A stretch of DNA of 64,000 nucleotides from the NCBI GenBank assembly GCA_964471825.1, contig CAYYKD010000001.1, forward strand, positions 1-64,000. Reading direction: 5' to 3'. This DNA comes from CAYYKD01 sp964471825 (GTDB lineage: Bacteria > Spirochaetota > GWE2-31-10 > CAYYKD01). Under the pieces are notes generated by a model, which saw only the letters and a program-made list of their open reading frames with translations, did no database searches and was not told the origin of the DNA. This document shows, one piece after another, positions 17,351-25,763 of this stretch (the stretch's first letter is position 1; every line of letters starts with the position of its first letter). The position numbers and the translations under genes were made by a program.

Positions 17351-19015
17351 TTATTTATCATCCTCTTCATTAAACATCGTATTTAATATGGTATCAGTTA
17401 TACTACTATATTCTTTGATAGATTGAAATGCTATCTGAAGTTTATTTAATGAATCATTAGATCGTTTATAACACTTTATAGAATCAGGATCACTCTTCAT
17501 CAGATCAATTATTTCAGTCGTTATCTCAATGCCGATTATAGAAAAATTTGTGATAAAGTTAAGCGGGTTTTTTAGCTCATGAGCGATCCCCTTAGAAATA
17601 TGTGATAAATTTAGTTCGTTATCTTTAATTAGATGTGATCTGGTTTGATTTAACATCTCTATTGCTGCTTCCAGTTCTTTATTTCGAAGATTAAAGGCAT
17701 TTGTTTTTTCATCAATCGTCTTTTCAAGTAAAAAGTTTGTCTTTTCGACCTCCATTATCTTTCTGCCCAACTCTAATGAAACTACTTCATGTTGCCTATA
17801 TAGTCTAAACATATAGAATGACAGGGCAAATAGCTGGGATATTATTAGACCTAGAACTCCAAATGGAAGTAAACTCATAGACTTTAGGACTCCAATACCA
17901 ACTAAATTATCATGAAAGACCGAAAGTGAAAAAATAACTATACCTGAAAGTAGAAATCTCGCAGTTGAACTGCCCTCTTTTACTTTTTTGATTAGCAACC
18001 ACCCAAATAATAATATATTTATTATCCCAAATATTCTGAAATAGGAAAATGAGTATTGATAGATTGATAAAGGAAGAGAAATGACAAAAACAACGAATAG
18101 CACTGCAATAACAATAAGAGAATATTTAAAATATCTTGATAGCAATCCCCTAAAAACGCCGGCGTAATATAACGGGAAAAAAATTAATGGAGCATAGAAT
18201 GAAAGATAATCAATCTTTGCTAACACCTCATAGTTTTCAATAAGAGTATGCATGATAGGCAATAGATTGCCACTTACAAGAGGTCTAAATGAGTATAGAA
18301 AACAAATAATTGAGAAATATAACAATGATCTCATTTTTCTAAATAATAAGAAGTTTAATAAAAACAGCATACTGAATACTATAAGCATTCCAAAAAGAAT
18401 TGAATCAAAAATAACTGTTCGTGCAGTATATCCGGATATGGAGTCTTCAGAGCCGCACAATAATGGACGCGTTAAACCCGGAGTTCGACTGTGGTAATTT
18501 GCTACAATTACCGTAAGCAGATTTTCATCCTTCTCAACGGGAACCGTTATAATCTGACCACCGCCCCCCTGTTTTGAACTATACTGATCAAAACCAAAAA
18601 TTCCTGACTTGCATATAAGATTATCATTAAAATAGATTATCATCGGGTTACTTATTGACGGAATGCGAAAAGTAATTTTATCAACATGACTGCTATCTAA
18701 TAATAATTCAATTTTGTAGCTGCCATATCCATGTTCTAAAAACTTTTCATTATATGACTTTAGTTTTGTCCAAAAACCCGGAACCTCCAGGTATTCGGTC
18801 TGAACGCGATATGTTATGCCGGCATCAGGTTGAACAACTTTTTTCCAGTAAAATGCCCATTCACCTGTCATGGCTACCGGCTTGCCATCATTAAAATTAT
18901 GTGACCTTAGATCAAGCACCCCTTGTATCGATTTAATAGGAATAGTCTCTCTACAGGAAGTTATCATGAATACCATCAACATCATAGATAGGATTAAATA
19001 TTGGTTTTTTTTCAT
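17351..19015 (-). CDS. 7TMR-DISM sensor with His-box but no ATPase domain
   Basis: Residues 1-21 carry a lipoprotein-like signal (MVFMITSC). An extracytoplasmic jelly-roll sensor of the 7TMR-DISM type follows (about 30-185), then seven hydrophobic helices (190-395), a coiled coil and a dimerisation/phospho-transfer domain: HISKGIAHELKNPLNFITNF with His479 as acceptor. The protein ends 75 residues later; there is no N, G1 or G2 box of a HATPase domain, and only 54 nt separate it from the convergent lnt gene, so the lack is genuine in this assembly. Its ATG overlaps the receiver gene's TGA by 4 nt. It probably needs phosphorylation in trans, plausibly by the kinase encoded at 19380-21512. Confidence 0.85.
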   Translation of the reverse strand: MKKNQYLILSMMLMVFMITSCRETIPIKSIQGVLDLRSHNFNDGKPVAMTGEWAFYWKKVVQPDAGITYRVQTEYLEVPGFWTKLKSYNEKFLEHGYGSYKIELLLDSSHVDKITFRIPSISNPMIIYFNDNLICKSGIFGFDQYSSKQGGGGQIITVPVEKDENLLTVIVANYHSRTPGLTRPLLCGSEDSISGYTARTVIFDSILFGMLIVFSMLFLLNFLLFRKMRSLLYFSIICFLYSFRPLVSGNLLPIMHTLIENYEVLAKIDYLSFYAPLIFFPLYYAGVFRGLLSRYFKYSLIVIAVLFVVFVISLPLSIYQYSFSYFRIFGIINILLFGWLLIKKVKEGSSTARFLLSGIVIFSLSVFHDNLVGIGVLKSMSLLPFGVLGLIISQLFALSFYMFRLYRQHEVVSLELGRKIMEVEKTNFLLEKTIDEKTNAFNLRNKELEAAIEMLNQTRSHLIKDNELNLSHISKGIAHELKNPLNFITNFSIIGIEITTEIIDLMKSDPDSIKCYKRSNDSLNKLQIAFQSIKEYSSITDTILNTMFNEEDDK

Positions 19016-19380
19016 TTTGGCAAATCCAGAATCGTTCTTATCATCTCGAAGTTTATAGGCTTGGATACGAATCCGTCAGCTCCGCTCTCCAAAGACCGAT
19101 CCTTATTTGCACGATCTGAGTAGGCAGAAACCATTACTATCTTTGTATTTAGACCGATGGTTCTAATCTCTCTAATTAGATCAAATCCGTCTTTATTAGG
19201 CATATTTATATCTGAAAAAATACACTTAATTGAATTATGATTCGGAATAATAAATTTTATTGCATCATCTACTGATTCAAAATAGTGAAGTATGAGATTA
19301 TTATTTTTAATCTCCTTTCTGAATCTGTATTCGAATAATAATTTAATGTCTTCTTCATCATCTACTACTACTATATTCAT
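19012..19380 (-). CDS. Stand-alone receiver domain protein
   Basis: CheY-like single receiver of 122 residues: IVVVDDEED acidic pair, phospho-acceptor Asp in IFSDINMPNKDGF, Ser in VMVSAYSD and Lys in FVSKPINF. The ATG at 19380 overlaps the upstream kinase stop (TAATG) and has GGGAG about 9 nt upstream; an ATG 15 nt earlier is less likely because it would bury that site. The TGA overlaps the start of the next sensor gene (ATGA). No output domain is present. Encoded between two partial kinases, it is their natural phosphate acceptor, perhaps acting by protein-protein contact or in a relay. Confidence 0.9.
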   Translation of the reverse strand: MNIVVVDDEEDIKLLFEYRFRKEIKNNNLILHYFESVDDAIKFIIPNHNSIKCIFSDINMPNKDGFDLIREIRTIGLNTKIVMVSAYSDRANKDRSLESGADGFVSKPINFEMIRTILDLPK

Positions 19381-21512
19381 TATAGAGTCTCCCAATTTAT
19401 AGGGATAATAACAATTACCTCGGTGAATTCGCCCTCAACACTATCAATAATGATATTGCCTTTATGAAAATTAACAATTATATCATATGCAATAGTTAGA
19501 CCGAGTCCAATCCCCTCTCCCGCCGGCTTTGTCGTATAAAATGGTACAAAAAGGTCATTTCTACAGTTATCAGGAATGCCAATCCCATTATCTCTTATCT
19601 TTATCTCATAGGAATCTCCAATAATATTTGTGTAGACCTTCACCTGTGGTCTGAATAAATCTCCTAAAAGTTTCTTCCTATGCATCGCATAGAATGAATT
19701 GTGAAAAATATTTGATATGGCCCTACCGACCTCTGTCGGAATTACAGGAATCTGAGAATCGCTAAACTTTTCTTTAAAGTCTTTGATCAGATCTACCCCA
19801 AGATAACCCATCTCTTTGTGATACAGGTTTAAAGTATATCGATATTGATCCTCGATCAGCTCCTGCATGCAACAAACTACTTTTCTATTTGAATCATCGT
19901 TTTTTGTAAATGACATCTTATTTGAAACAGCAATTGCTTTATTTGAATATTTTAATATCTTAGATGATATTTCCATGATATTTTTAAATGGTTCAACCAG
20001 CTTGTTACTGGTACACTCGTTAGTTAATTTATTTGTTAGCTCAGTAGCAAAGACAGAGAAATTATGAATAAACTCAAGCGGCTGTTTCGTCTCATCTGAT
20101 ACTTTTCGACTAAAATGCCCCATTTTTCGTAATTTCTCTCTATTATCAATGTAGTGTTTTGTGCTTCTGATATTTTCAAGGGTAGATTCGAGCTCCTTGT
20201 TTTTATTTTCTAACTCTAATATCCTGATCGCAATTTTAAGCTCCAGATCGTGTTTATTTAACTCAAGGCCTGTGTTTTTTTCATTCAGCTCAGTTTTCAT
20301 CGATAATACACCTTCATAAGAATCTGATATCTGTTTAAAAATAAAAAAAGAATATGAAAACACAAAACCAAATATTCCATATGAGGCCAGTTGATAAAAA
20401 TAATATAGTTCATAGTTAACAAACATGTCATTCAATAATGTAAATACAAGTATACCAACCCCCAGAACCATTAAGTAGTATTGATATTCCCTGTTTTGAA
20501 TTTTTAGTATCAATGTTATCATTAGTGCAATAGCAAGACCTATCCCAAGAAAAAATATGACTACAAAAAACCTGTTAAATATACTATAGGGGGTAAAAAT
20601 CAATATAAGGGATAGAATGGAAAACGATATCTTATATATTGGATCAATTTGTTTAAATACCCTATAACCGATGGTATGATACAATAATGATGGCAGAATG
20701 ATTAATGGGATTAATATCGTTAAAAACTCTATCTTTTCAATTACAATTGAAGGTACAGACAAAAATATAGTTGTAAATGGTGTAAAATCCAATGTGGTTG
20801 ACCGGAATGCATAGAGAATCGTAATTAGAGCAAAATATAACGATGAAATATTTTTTCTTCTGTATATAAAAAGTGAAAGATGAAACAGTCCAAGTGAAAA
20901 AAGGCCGCCGACAAGCAGTACCTGTAGCATGATCCCTGAATAATAATAAAAATTGACAGCTTCCTGACTGCCAAGTTTTAATCTAAATCTAAAGCCGGTT
21001 TTATGATTATTAAAATTTGCAACATTTATAATAATGTTATAATCTTTACTTGAAGTGGTTCGGGTTATTAGTAATGGGAATTTTCCCATTCTATAAAGGT
21101 TTTTTTGCGGATTGTAGTCACCTGATTCTCTAACTACCTCTCCATCTATAATAACTCTTACAAATGATCTTATTTTTGGAATAAACAATGTCAAAGGGAT
21201 ATTATCTGGTGCATTCTTGATTTGTAATATATATGAGAACTCGCCGTAGTGATTTCCGTTTCTTACTCTAGACCATGTTTCTATGGGACTGACATATACT
21301 GCTGAGCCCCCATCATCGCTCGTTGTGATGAATTTATCGACAAACCTGTCAATTACTGCAAGCCAATTACCTGATAGATCGATAACACTTCTTCCATCCC
21401 AATTTGAAAGGTCTAGCACACCGTCTGCTACTTTTATATTATCATGTCTCTTTTGACATGATATCGTTGTGAAAATTAAAAAGATAATCAGATAAAAGTT
21501 AATTCTATTCAT
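19380..21512 (-). CDS. 7TMR-DISM kinase with ATPase domain but Asp in the His position
   Basis: Same architecture as the 17351-19015 protein: lipoprotein-type signal (FTTISC), extracytoplasmic DISM sensor (25-190), seven helices (about 195-400), coiled coil (410-460) and DHp. It also has a complete HATPase domain: N-box AISNIFHNSFYAM, G1 IRDNGIGIPD, G2 GEGIGLGLTIAYDI. In the DHp the H-box reads KVSDETKQPLEFIHNFS; aligned to the usual IAHEIKNPLNFINNFS the acceptor is Asp473 (codon GAT, 20096-20094), not His. It therefore probably cannot autophosphorylate in the normal way. First gene of a three-gene overlapping unit. GAT differs from a His codon by one base, so an assembly error should be excluded. 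Confidence 0.87.
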   Translation of the reverse strand: MNRINFYLIIFLIFTTISCQKRHDNIKVADGVLDLSNWDGRSVIDLSGNWLAVIDRFVDKFITTSDDGGSAVYVSPIETWSRVRNGNHYGEFSYILQIKNAPDNIPLTLFIPKIRSFVRVIIDGEVVRESGDYNPQKNLYRMGKFPLLITRTTSSKDYNIIINVANFNNHKTGFRFRLKLGSQEAVNFYYYSGIMLQVLLVGGLFSLGLFHLSLFIYRRKNISSLYFALITILYAFRSTTLDFTPFTTIFLSVPSIVIEKIEFLTILIPLIILPSLLYHTIGYRVFKQIDPIYKISFSILSLILIFTPYSIFNRFFVVIFFLGIGLAIALMITLILKIQNREYQYYLMVLGVGILVFTLLNDMFVNYELYYFYQLASYGIFGFVFSYSFFIFKQISDSYEGVLSMKTELNEKNTGLELNKHDLELKIAIRILELENKNKELESTLENIRSTKHYIDNREKLRKMGHFSRKVSDETKQPLEFIHNFSVFATELTNKLTNECTSNKLVEPFKNIMEISSKILKYSNKAIAVSNKMSFTKNDDSNRKVVCCMQELIEDQYRYTLNLYHKEMGYLGVDLIKDFKEKFSDSQIPVIPTEVGRAISNIFHNSFYAMHRKKLLGDLFRPQVKVYTNIIGDSYEIKIRDNGIGIPDNCRNDLFVPFYTTKPAGEGIGLGLTIAYDIIVNFHKGNIIIDSVEGEFTEVIVIIPINWETL

Positions 21513-21578
21513 AATTATTTCGTTCTTGGAGATTATACAATATTTATAGAATTTAACAATGAATTTCGATTGAAAATA

Positions 21579-23120
21579 TCAGACTTTTTCCGGCAACAGA
21601 GGATAGACATCCAGATAAGCATTTACAACTGAATAGCTGCTTTTCCCGCCTATTCTACCCCAGTACCCTTCTGTACCCTCACCCTTTCTAAAAACAAACA
21701 TAGCAGTCCCGGATTTATATATATCGTAACCATCCCTGAAAAAATTGAAGTCATCAGTTTTAAGAGCAATTGAGATGCTCTGATCTGTATTGCAGTCTAC
21801 AAGATCGTAGGTGATAGCCTCACTAAGACCATACTCACAGAAAGCCTCAAAGTTGATCTTCCATTTATCAGCATCAAAGTATTCATTTCCCTTTGTAGAT
21901 CGTTTAAGCCTATTTATAAAAAAAACATTTTTTGCGATATTATAGCGATCCCCTTCTTCAATATAGTGAAGTTTAATGTTTGTAATATGAGGTATTTTTC
22001 CAAATGTAGAATGAACCTGTGCTGCACTTGTATCTATTATTATTACGCCTCGTTCTCCTATTACTTCAAGTTGATCACCACCAACCAAGATTAAGGCACT
22101 ATCCTCAGAAATCCCGTATCCAATAGTCACCCCTGTTGAGATACAAGCTGCAACCAGTCTCCCGATTCTACCTCTTTCCATAAAATGCTGGTCTGTAATA
22201 CCATATTTTAAAAATCCGATCCCATTTGTAATAAGCATCCTATCCTGAATATTATCCTGATCAATCTGCACAGTCCTCCCATCAATTATTCCATGAAGCA
22301 TAGCCTCAAAGCTATTTCCATTACCTATCATCGGATTGCTCATGATTGCAGCTCCGGCACTTGTTCCGGCAATTATCCCGCCGTTATCAAGTATCTTTCT
22401 GACAACCTTTAATACAGGACTGTCGTTTTTATCTTTATCCAACAGGGTCTGAATATATCTAAACTGGTCACCGCCTACAAAAAAAACCGCATTATAGCCC
22501 TTTAATTTTGCCGCTATCTTAACATTAAAACCATTGTTTATCCAAAGAGACTCGTCCTCCGTTGTAGAATCATCGTTTATCATAGCAATAGGAACTGTCC
22601 ACACATTTTCCGGCGGCACTCCAAGTGAGACCATCTGCTCAAAATAATTTTGTCCTGTAACAGCTGGAGTGTTACTTGCAGCCGGTATGATGGCTATCTT
22701 AGTTAGGGCGGGCCCTCCGCCAAGCTCGATTATCTTTTCAAATATTCCCTCATTCCATTCATTACCGCCGATTATTACAAGACTCCCCTTAGGTTTCTTA
22801 TTTATCTTTTTTATTGTTTCCTCAAAAACCGATATTCCATAGAGGAGTGTAGAATACCTATCATTATGAAGCATTATCGCGTTCATATTTTTGTGATAGT
22901 TAAATTTCTTGGTCCACATCAATTCACTGGAATCAGGCATGTAAAAATTTACGGTATATTCTTTATTGAACTGCAGGTCAAATCTCAGGTTTCCAAAGTC
23001 ATTTGTCTTCTCTGAGTAAACTAGAGTCTGGTTATCAAACACCTCAACTTTGACATTGCTATAAGGGAAACTATCGTGATAATCAAAAACATATATAGAA
23101 AGTATATCCTTGTACGGCAT
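21579..23120 (-). CDS. cphB: Cyanophycinase-family peptidase S51 with extra domains
   Basis: Serine peptidase of family S51 that cuts cyanophycin (multi-L-arginyl-poly-aspartate) to beta-Asp-Arg. The nucleophile is Ser254 in IIAGTSAGAAIM; GGDQFR and the substrate-binding motif DQHFMERGRIGRL (Asp310, Gln311, His312, Arg316, Arg318, Arg321) match the family fully. At 513 residues it is about 240 longer than CphB: an 85-residue N-terminal beta domain (ISIYVFDYHDSFPYSNVKVE, transthyretin-like) and a C-terminal addition after about residue 390. No signal peptide, so probably cytosolic. AAGGA precedes the ATG. It lies downstream of the cphA-like gene, beyond a terminator and a repeat element, with its own promoter. 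Confidence 0.88.
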   Translation of the reverse strand: MPYKDILSIYVFDYHDSFPYSNVKVEVFDNQTLVYSEKTNDFGNLRFDLQFNKEYTVNFYMPDSSELMWTKKFNYHKNMNAIMLHNDRYSTLLYGISVFEETIKKINKKPKGSLVIIGGNEWNEGIFEKIIELGGGPALTKIAIIPAASNTPAVTGQNYFEQMVSLGVPPENVWTVPIAMINDDSTTEDESLWINNGFNVKIAAKLKGYNAVFFVGGDQFRYIQTLLDKDKNDSPVLKVVRKILDNGGIIAGTSAGAAIMSNPMIGNGNSFEAMLHGIIDGRTVQIDQDNIQDRMLITNGIGFLKYGITDQHFMERGRIGRLVAACISTGVTIGYGISEDSALILVGGDQLEVIGERGVIIIDTSAAQVHSTFGKIPHITNIKLHYIEEGDRYNIAKNVFFINRLKRSTKGNEYFDADKWKINFEAFCEYGLSEAITYDLVDCNTDQSISIALKTDDFNFFRDGYDIYKSGTAMFVFRKGEGTEGYWGRIGGKSSYSVVNAYLDVYPLLPEKV

Positions 23121-23190
23121 AATTTTATCCTTGTTGACTAAGCTGACTAAGTCGACTCATTAAATTAAATAATCAAAAAATTGAGTCTAC

Positions 23191-23219
23191 ATAATAACAC
23201 TATTTGTACTTTTTAACAA
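23191..23219 (-). promoter_or_regulatory. Promoter of the 513-residue cyanophycinase
   Basis: Minus strand TTGTTA (23219-23214), 17-nt spacer, TATTAT (23196-23191). The -35 box is only about 10 bp from the inner edge of the repeat element at 23229-23620, so the insertion lies right at the promoter. Confidence 0.55.
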
Positions 23220-23228
23220 CTCAAATTA

Positions 23229-23620
23229 GAGGCTCTTGCAAAAATAAATTTTGAATTTTTGCTAAGTATATTTTTTTGGAAAACAAGGAAAATTACGGCA
23301 AAAAACGCAAAATAATCTCTTTATTTGAGTATGCACCGGCTTTTGGTACCTCCGATGTCTAGGACAGACAAGGCAAGTCCTAATGTCATCCTTGACGGAC
23401 TTGCAGGCATCCTTCCTTGGATGCTCTGCAGCGGAGAACACGATGTTCGAGAGCTGCCTGTACACGCCGGTATACATAACATCCTGTTAATATTTTGTCG
23501 AAATTTGACGCTCGTTTAGTCGAATTTTGCACATCGTGTGCAATTCGACATAAAGATCATCGTGATCTTTAACAAATAAAAGATCAAGCAAAAAACTGAA
23601 GGGATTTTTGCAAGAGCCTC
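23229..23620. mobile_element. Non-autonomous element with 17-bp terminal inverted repeats (copy B)
   Basis: The ends GAGGCTCTTGCAAAAAT (23229-23245) and ATTTTTGCAAGAGCCTC (23604-23620) are perfect inverted repeats. The direct tetranucleotide ATTA flanks both sides (23225-23228 and 23621-23624), consistent with a target-site duplication. The 392-bp body is AT-rich at both ends with a markedly GC-richer middle (about 23330-23480). It has short frames on both strands but no convincing transposase. Related copies occur at 7939, 58298 and 63119. It resembles a MITE. Confidence 0.7.
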
Positions 23621-23624
23621 ATTA

Positions 23625-23672
23625 GAAAAAAGGCCGTCAATATTATGTTTACTACACAACATTTAACGGCAC
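23625..23672 (-). terminator. Terminator of the cphA-like gene
   Basis: Minus strand: GCCGT ... ATGTT pairs with AACAT ... ACGGC (outer arms 23670-23666 and 23637-23633), followed by CCTTTTTTCTAA. It starts 37 nt past the cphA stop and ends just before the mobile element. Confidence 0.65.
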
Positions 23673-23706
23673 CTCTTCTCATTTGACCACTCAGTAACCC
23701 TGAGTA

Positions 23707-25608
23707 TTAGTTATCATATTTGTTAATTAATTCCGGTATAATATCAGAGATCATTGTTGCCAGCTCTTTATCCTTAGATGGATTATCAGTAAATGATTTA
23801 GTTTTCACAGGATTCTCATCACCTTTTTTGTATAGATTTATTGAGTTTTCTGTAACCATTATCTTGTATCCGCCATCAAGCAGATCCCTTTCAAGAACCT
23901 CATATGCATAGTGAGGATTTTCCAGGACTATAAGGTCTGCACCTTCATGATATACACCATAATCAAAGATGTCATCTTTTCTATGGTTAAACATTGCAAA
24001 GTCAAGAAGCGGATTCCTTAAAATAATCTTTACATTTTCAAAGTGAATTTGATTTTTAAAGAAATATTCTCCATTAAAGTAAACACCCTCATCAGTGAGA
24101 CTTCCAAATTCAATATTAGGTTTAATCTTAGCAAGCTTTTTGTAGATCGCATTTGCAGTAGACAACTTTAGACAATTGCCGGCAATAATCGGTATCCTGT
24201 CACTACCCGGATTAGGAAATCTTGATTCCATTATTTTTGCAGGAACATCTATTGAGCCGCCGAATGCCGGTGCAAGATGCATGAATACACCCGGACCTGC
24301 ATTGATCTCTATGATTCCAAAGTTGCCCTCCATCCAGGGTTTAGAGATGTCCTTACATAATACATCTATCCCCATAACAGAGATATTAAAATATTTTGCT
24401 ATATCACCGACAAGCTTCTTATTTAACGGGTGGATCTTATCAGTTACATTTATAGAAACACCACCGGCAGATATGTTAGCTACCCGCCGCAACTCGACTC
24501 GCTGATTCTCTTCAGGTATACTTTGAAGCGTTAGATTTTGAAGTCTTAAAAAATCTAAAATATCATCATCAATTTTAATTTTATCAAGAGGTGATCTTGT
24601 ATCACCAAGTCTCTCAGGTCTCTCATTCTCAACAGCTATCAGCTTCTCGATAGAATCAACGCCATTTCCAATTACAAATGCCGCAACTCTCTCTAGTGCC
24701 GCTACAAATTTACCGCCGACAGCAAGAAGTCTATGGTCTGTTCCATATATCTGCTGCTCAACAATAGCACCTTCAAATGGTTTTCCTTGTTCTTCTGCAA
24801 GTTCAACTGTGGTCTTAAATGCTTTTCTAACCTCAACTTCATTCATTATACCTGTAGTAACGCCCTGCCCTTTATGACCGGCCAAAGGCTTAACAACTAC
24901 CGGATAGCCCAGTGTCGCAGCTTGCTTAACAACCTCTTCCTCTTTCATGCAGTTCCTGCCGACCGGTGTCGGAAATCCGCACAATACAAGGAAATCCTTC
25001 ACCATATCCTTATACATTGTGAATTCAGTATCTTTTATCCCGTCAGTATGAAAAATAGTCGATCTACCTCTCCACTGTTTCTTGCCATATCCCCATTGAA
25101 ATTGGTTCTCCTCATAGAGATAGTTTACTGCAACATTTCTTTTCATGCCCGCCTCTACAAGTGAGTAGATTGTAGGTCCGCCAAACATAGTCTTATCAAA
25201 GGCTGCTTGAAGTTTTCTGTATTCCTTTTCAAAATTAAAGTAGTAATCTTTCTCCTCAAGTGCCATAAACCACGCACTGATAAGTGCTATCACATCAAGA
25301 GTCACATCTTCATCAAGAAATTCAACTGCAACTACATAGGCCTCTGCATCCCTTGATATCTCAAACTTATCTATAAACAAATCAATTCTCATTTTTAATG
25401 CACGAACAAGAACAGTTGCAAACAGATCAACCACTCTCTCAAACTGCATGTCTGCAAGTTCGGGAAATTTCTGCACAAGATCAGGTAAATAATATGATAC
25501 GGGATTACCTCCGGCTGAAATTTGAATATTAAACACTATCGCCTTTCTGCTAAGGTAAAAATTGGGGCCATAATAGGTACTAAACTTGGAAACTTCAAAT
25601 TCTTTCAT
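23707..25608 (-). CDS. cphA: Cyanophycin synthetase-like ATP-grasp enzyme with decayed Mur-ligase part (CphA2-like)
   Basis: Residues 1-165 correspond to the CphA N-domain, about 190-465 to the ATP-grasp domain (VVVKPLAGHKGQGV around Lys240, FEGAIVEQQIYGTDHRLL, IIEINAGPGVFMHLAP). The last 160 residues align in outline with the start of the Mur-ligase domain (IPIIAGN..., EGVYFNGEYFFKN, VKIILRNPLLDFA). Where CphA1 has the GTNGKTTT P-loop this protein has AGNCLKLSTANAI, and it ends at 633 residues instead of about 870. CphA2 enzymes of cyanobacteria likewise lack a working Mur site and polymerise beta-Asp-Arg dipeptides; a similar role is the best guess. AAGGAG precedes the ATG by 6 nt. Flanked by two S51 peptidase genes. 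Confidence 0.85.
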   Translation of the reverse strand: MKEFEVSKFSTYYGPNFYLSRKAIVFNIQISAGGNPVSYYLPDLVQKFPELADMQFERVVDLFATVLVRALKMRIDLFIDKFEISRDAEAYVVAVEFLDEDVTLDVIALISAWFMALEEKDYYFNFEKEYRKLQAAFDKTMFGGPTIYSLVEAGMKRNVAVNYLYEENQFQWGYGKKQWRGRSTIFHTDGIKDTEFTMYKDMVKDFLVLCGFPTPVGRNCMKEEEVVKQAATLGYPVVVKPLAGHKGQGVTTGIMNEVEVRKAFKTTVELAEEQGKPFEGAIVEQQIYGTDHRLLAVGGKFVAALERVAAFVIGNGVDSIEKLIAVENERPERLGDTRSPLDKIKIDDDILDFLRLQNLTLQSIPEENQRVELRRVANISAGGVSINVTDKIHPLNKKLVGDIAKYFNISVMGIDVLCKDISKPWMEGNFGIIEINAGPGVFMHLAPAFGGSIDVPAKIMESRFPNPGSDRIPIIAGNCLKLSTANAIYKKLAKIKPNIEFGSLTDEGVYFNGEYFFKNQIHFENVKIILRNPLLDFAMFNHRKDDIFDYGVYHEGADLIVLENPHYAYEVLERDLLDGGYKIMVTENSINLYKKGDENPVKTKSFTDNPSKDKELATMISDIIPELINKYDN

Positions 25609-25631
25609 CGTAGACTCCTTAAATTATATAC

Positions 25632-25652
25632 AAAAACGGCAAAATATGCCGT
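25632..25652 (-). promoter_or_regulatory. Terminator-like hairpin in the cphA leader
   Basis: Minus strand ACGGCA-TATTT-TGCCGT followed by TTTTG, 28 nt before the cphA start codon. There is no room for a promoter between it and the ribosome-binding site, so cphA transcripts must pass through it. It may terminate most cphB transcripts or act as an attenuator. The same core occurs in the orr leader. Confidence 0.5.
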
Positions 25653-25763
25653 ATATTCCTGTTTAATTGAACTTTTTTTATAATGAACAGGACTTTTTAA
25701 ATATTTAACTTTTTACTTTTATCTTCTTACTTTTGCGTACTCTTTGTTATCATCATACAATAA

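Noticed and set aside
23325..23519. Short frames on both strands inside the 392-bp element
   Set aside because: Neither has a ribosome-binding site or a recognisable transposase motif; the DNA-level terminal repeats explain the region better.
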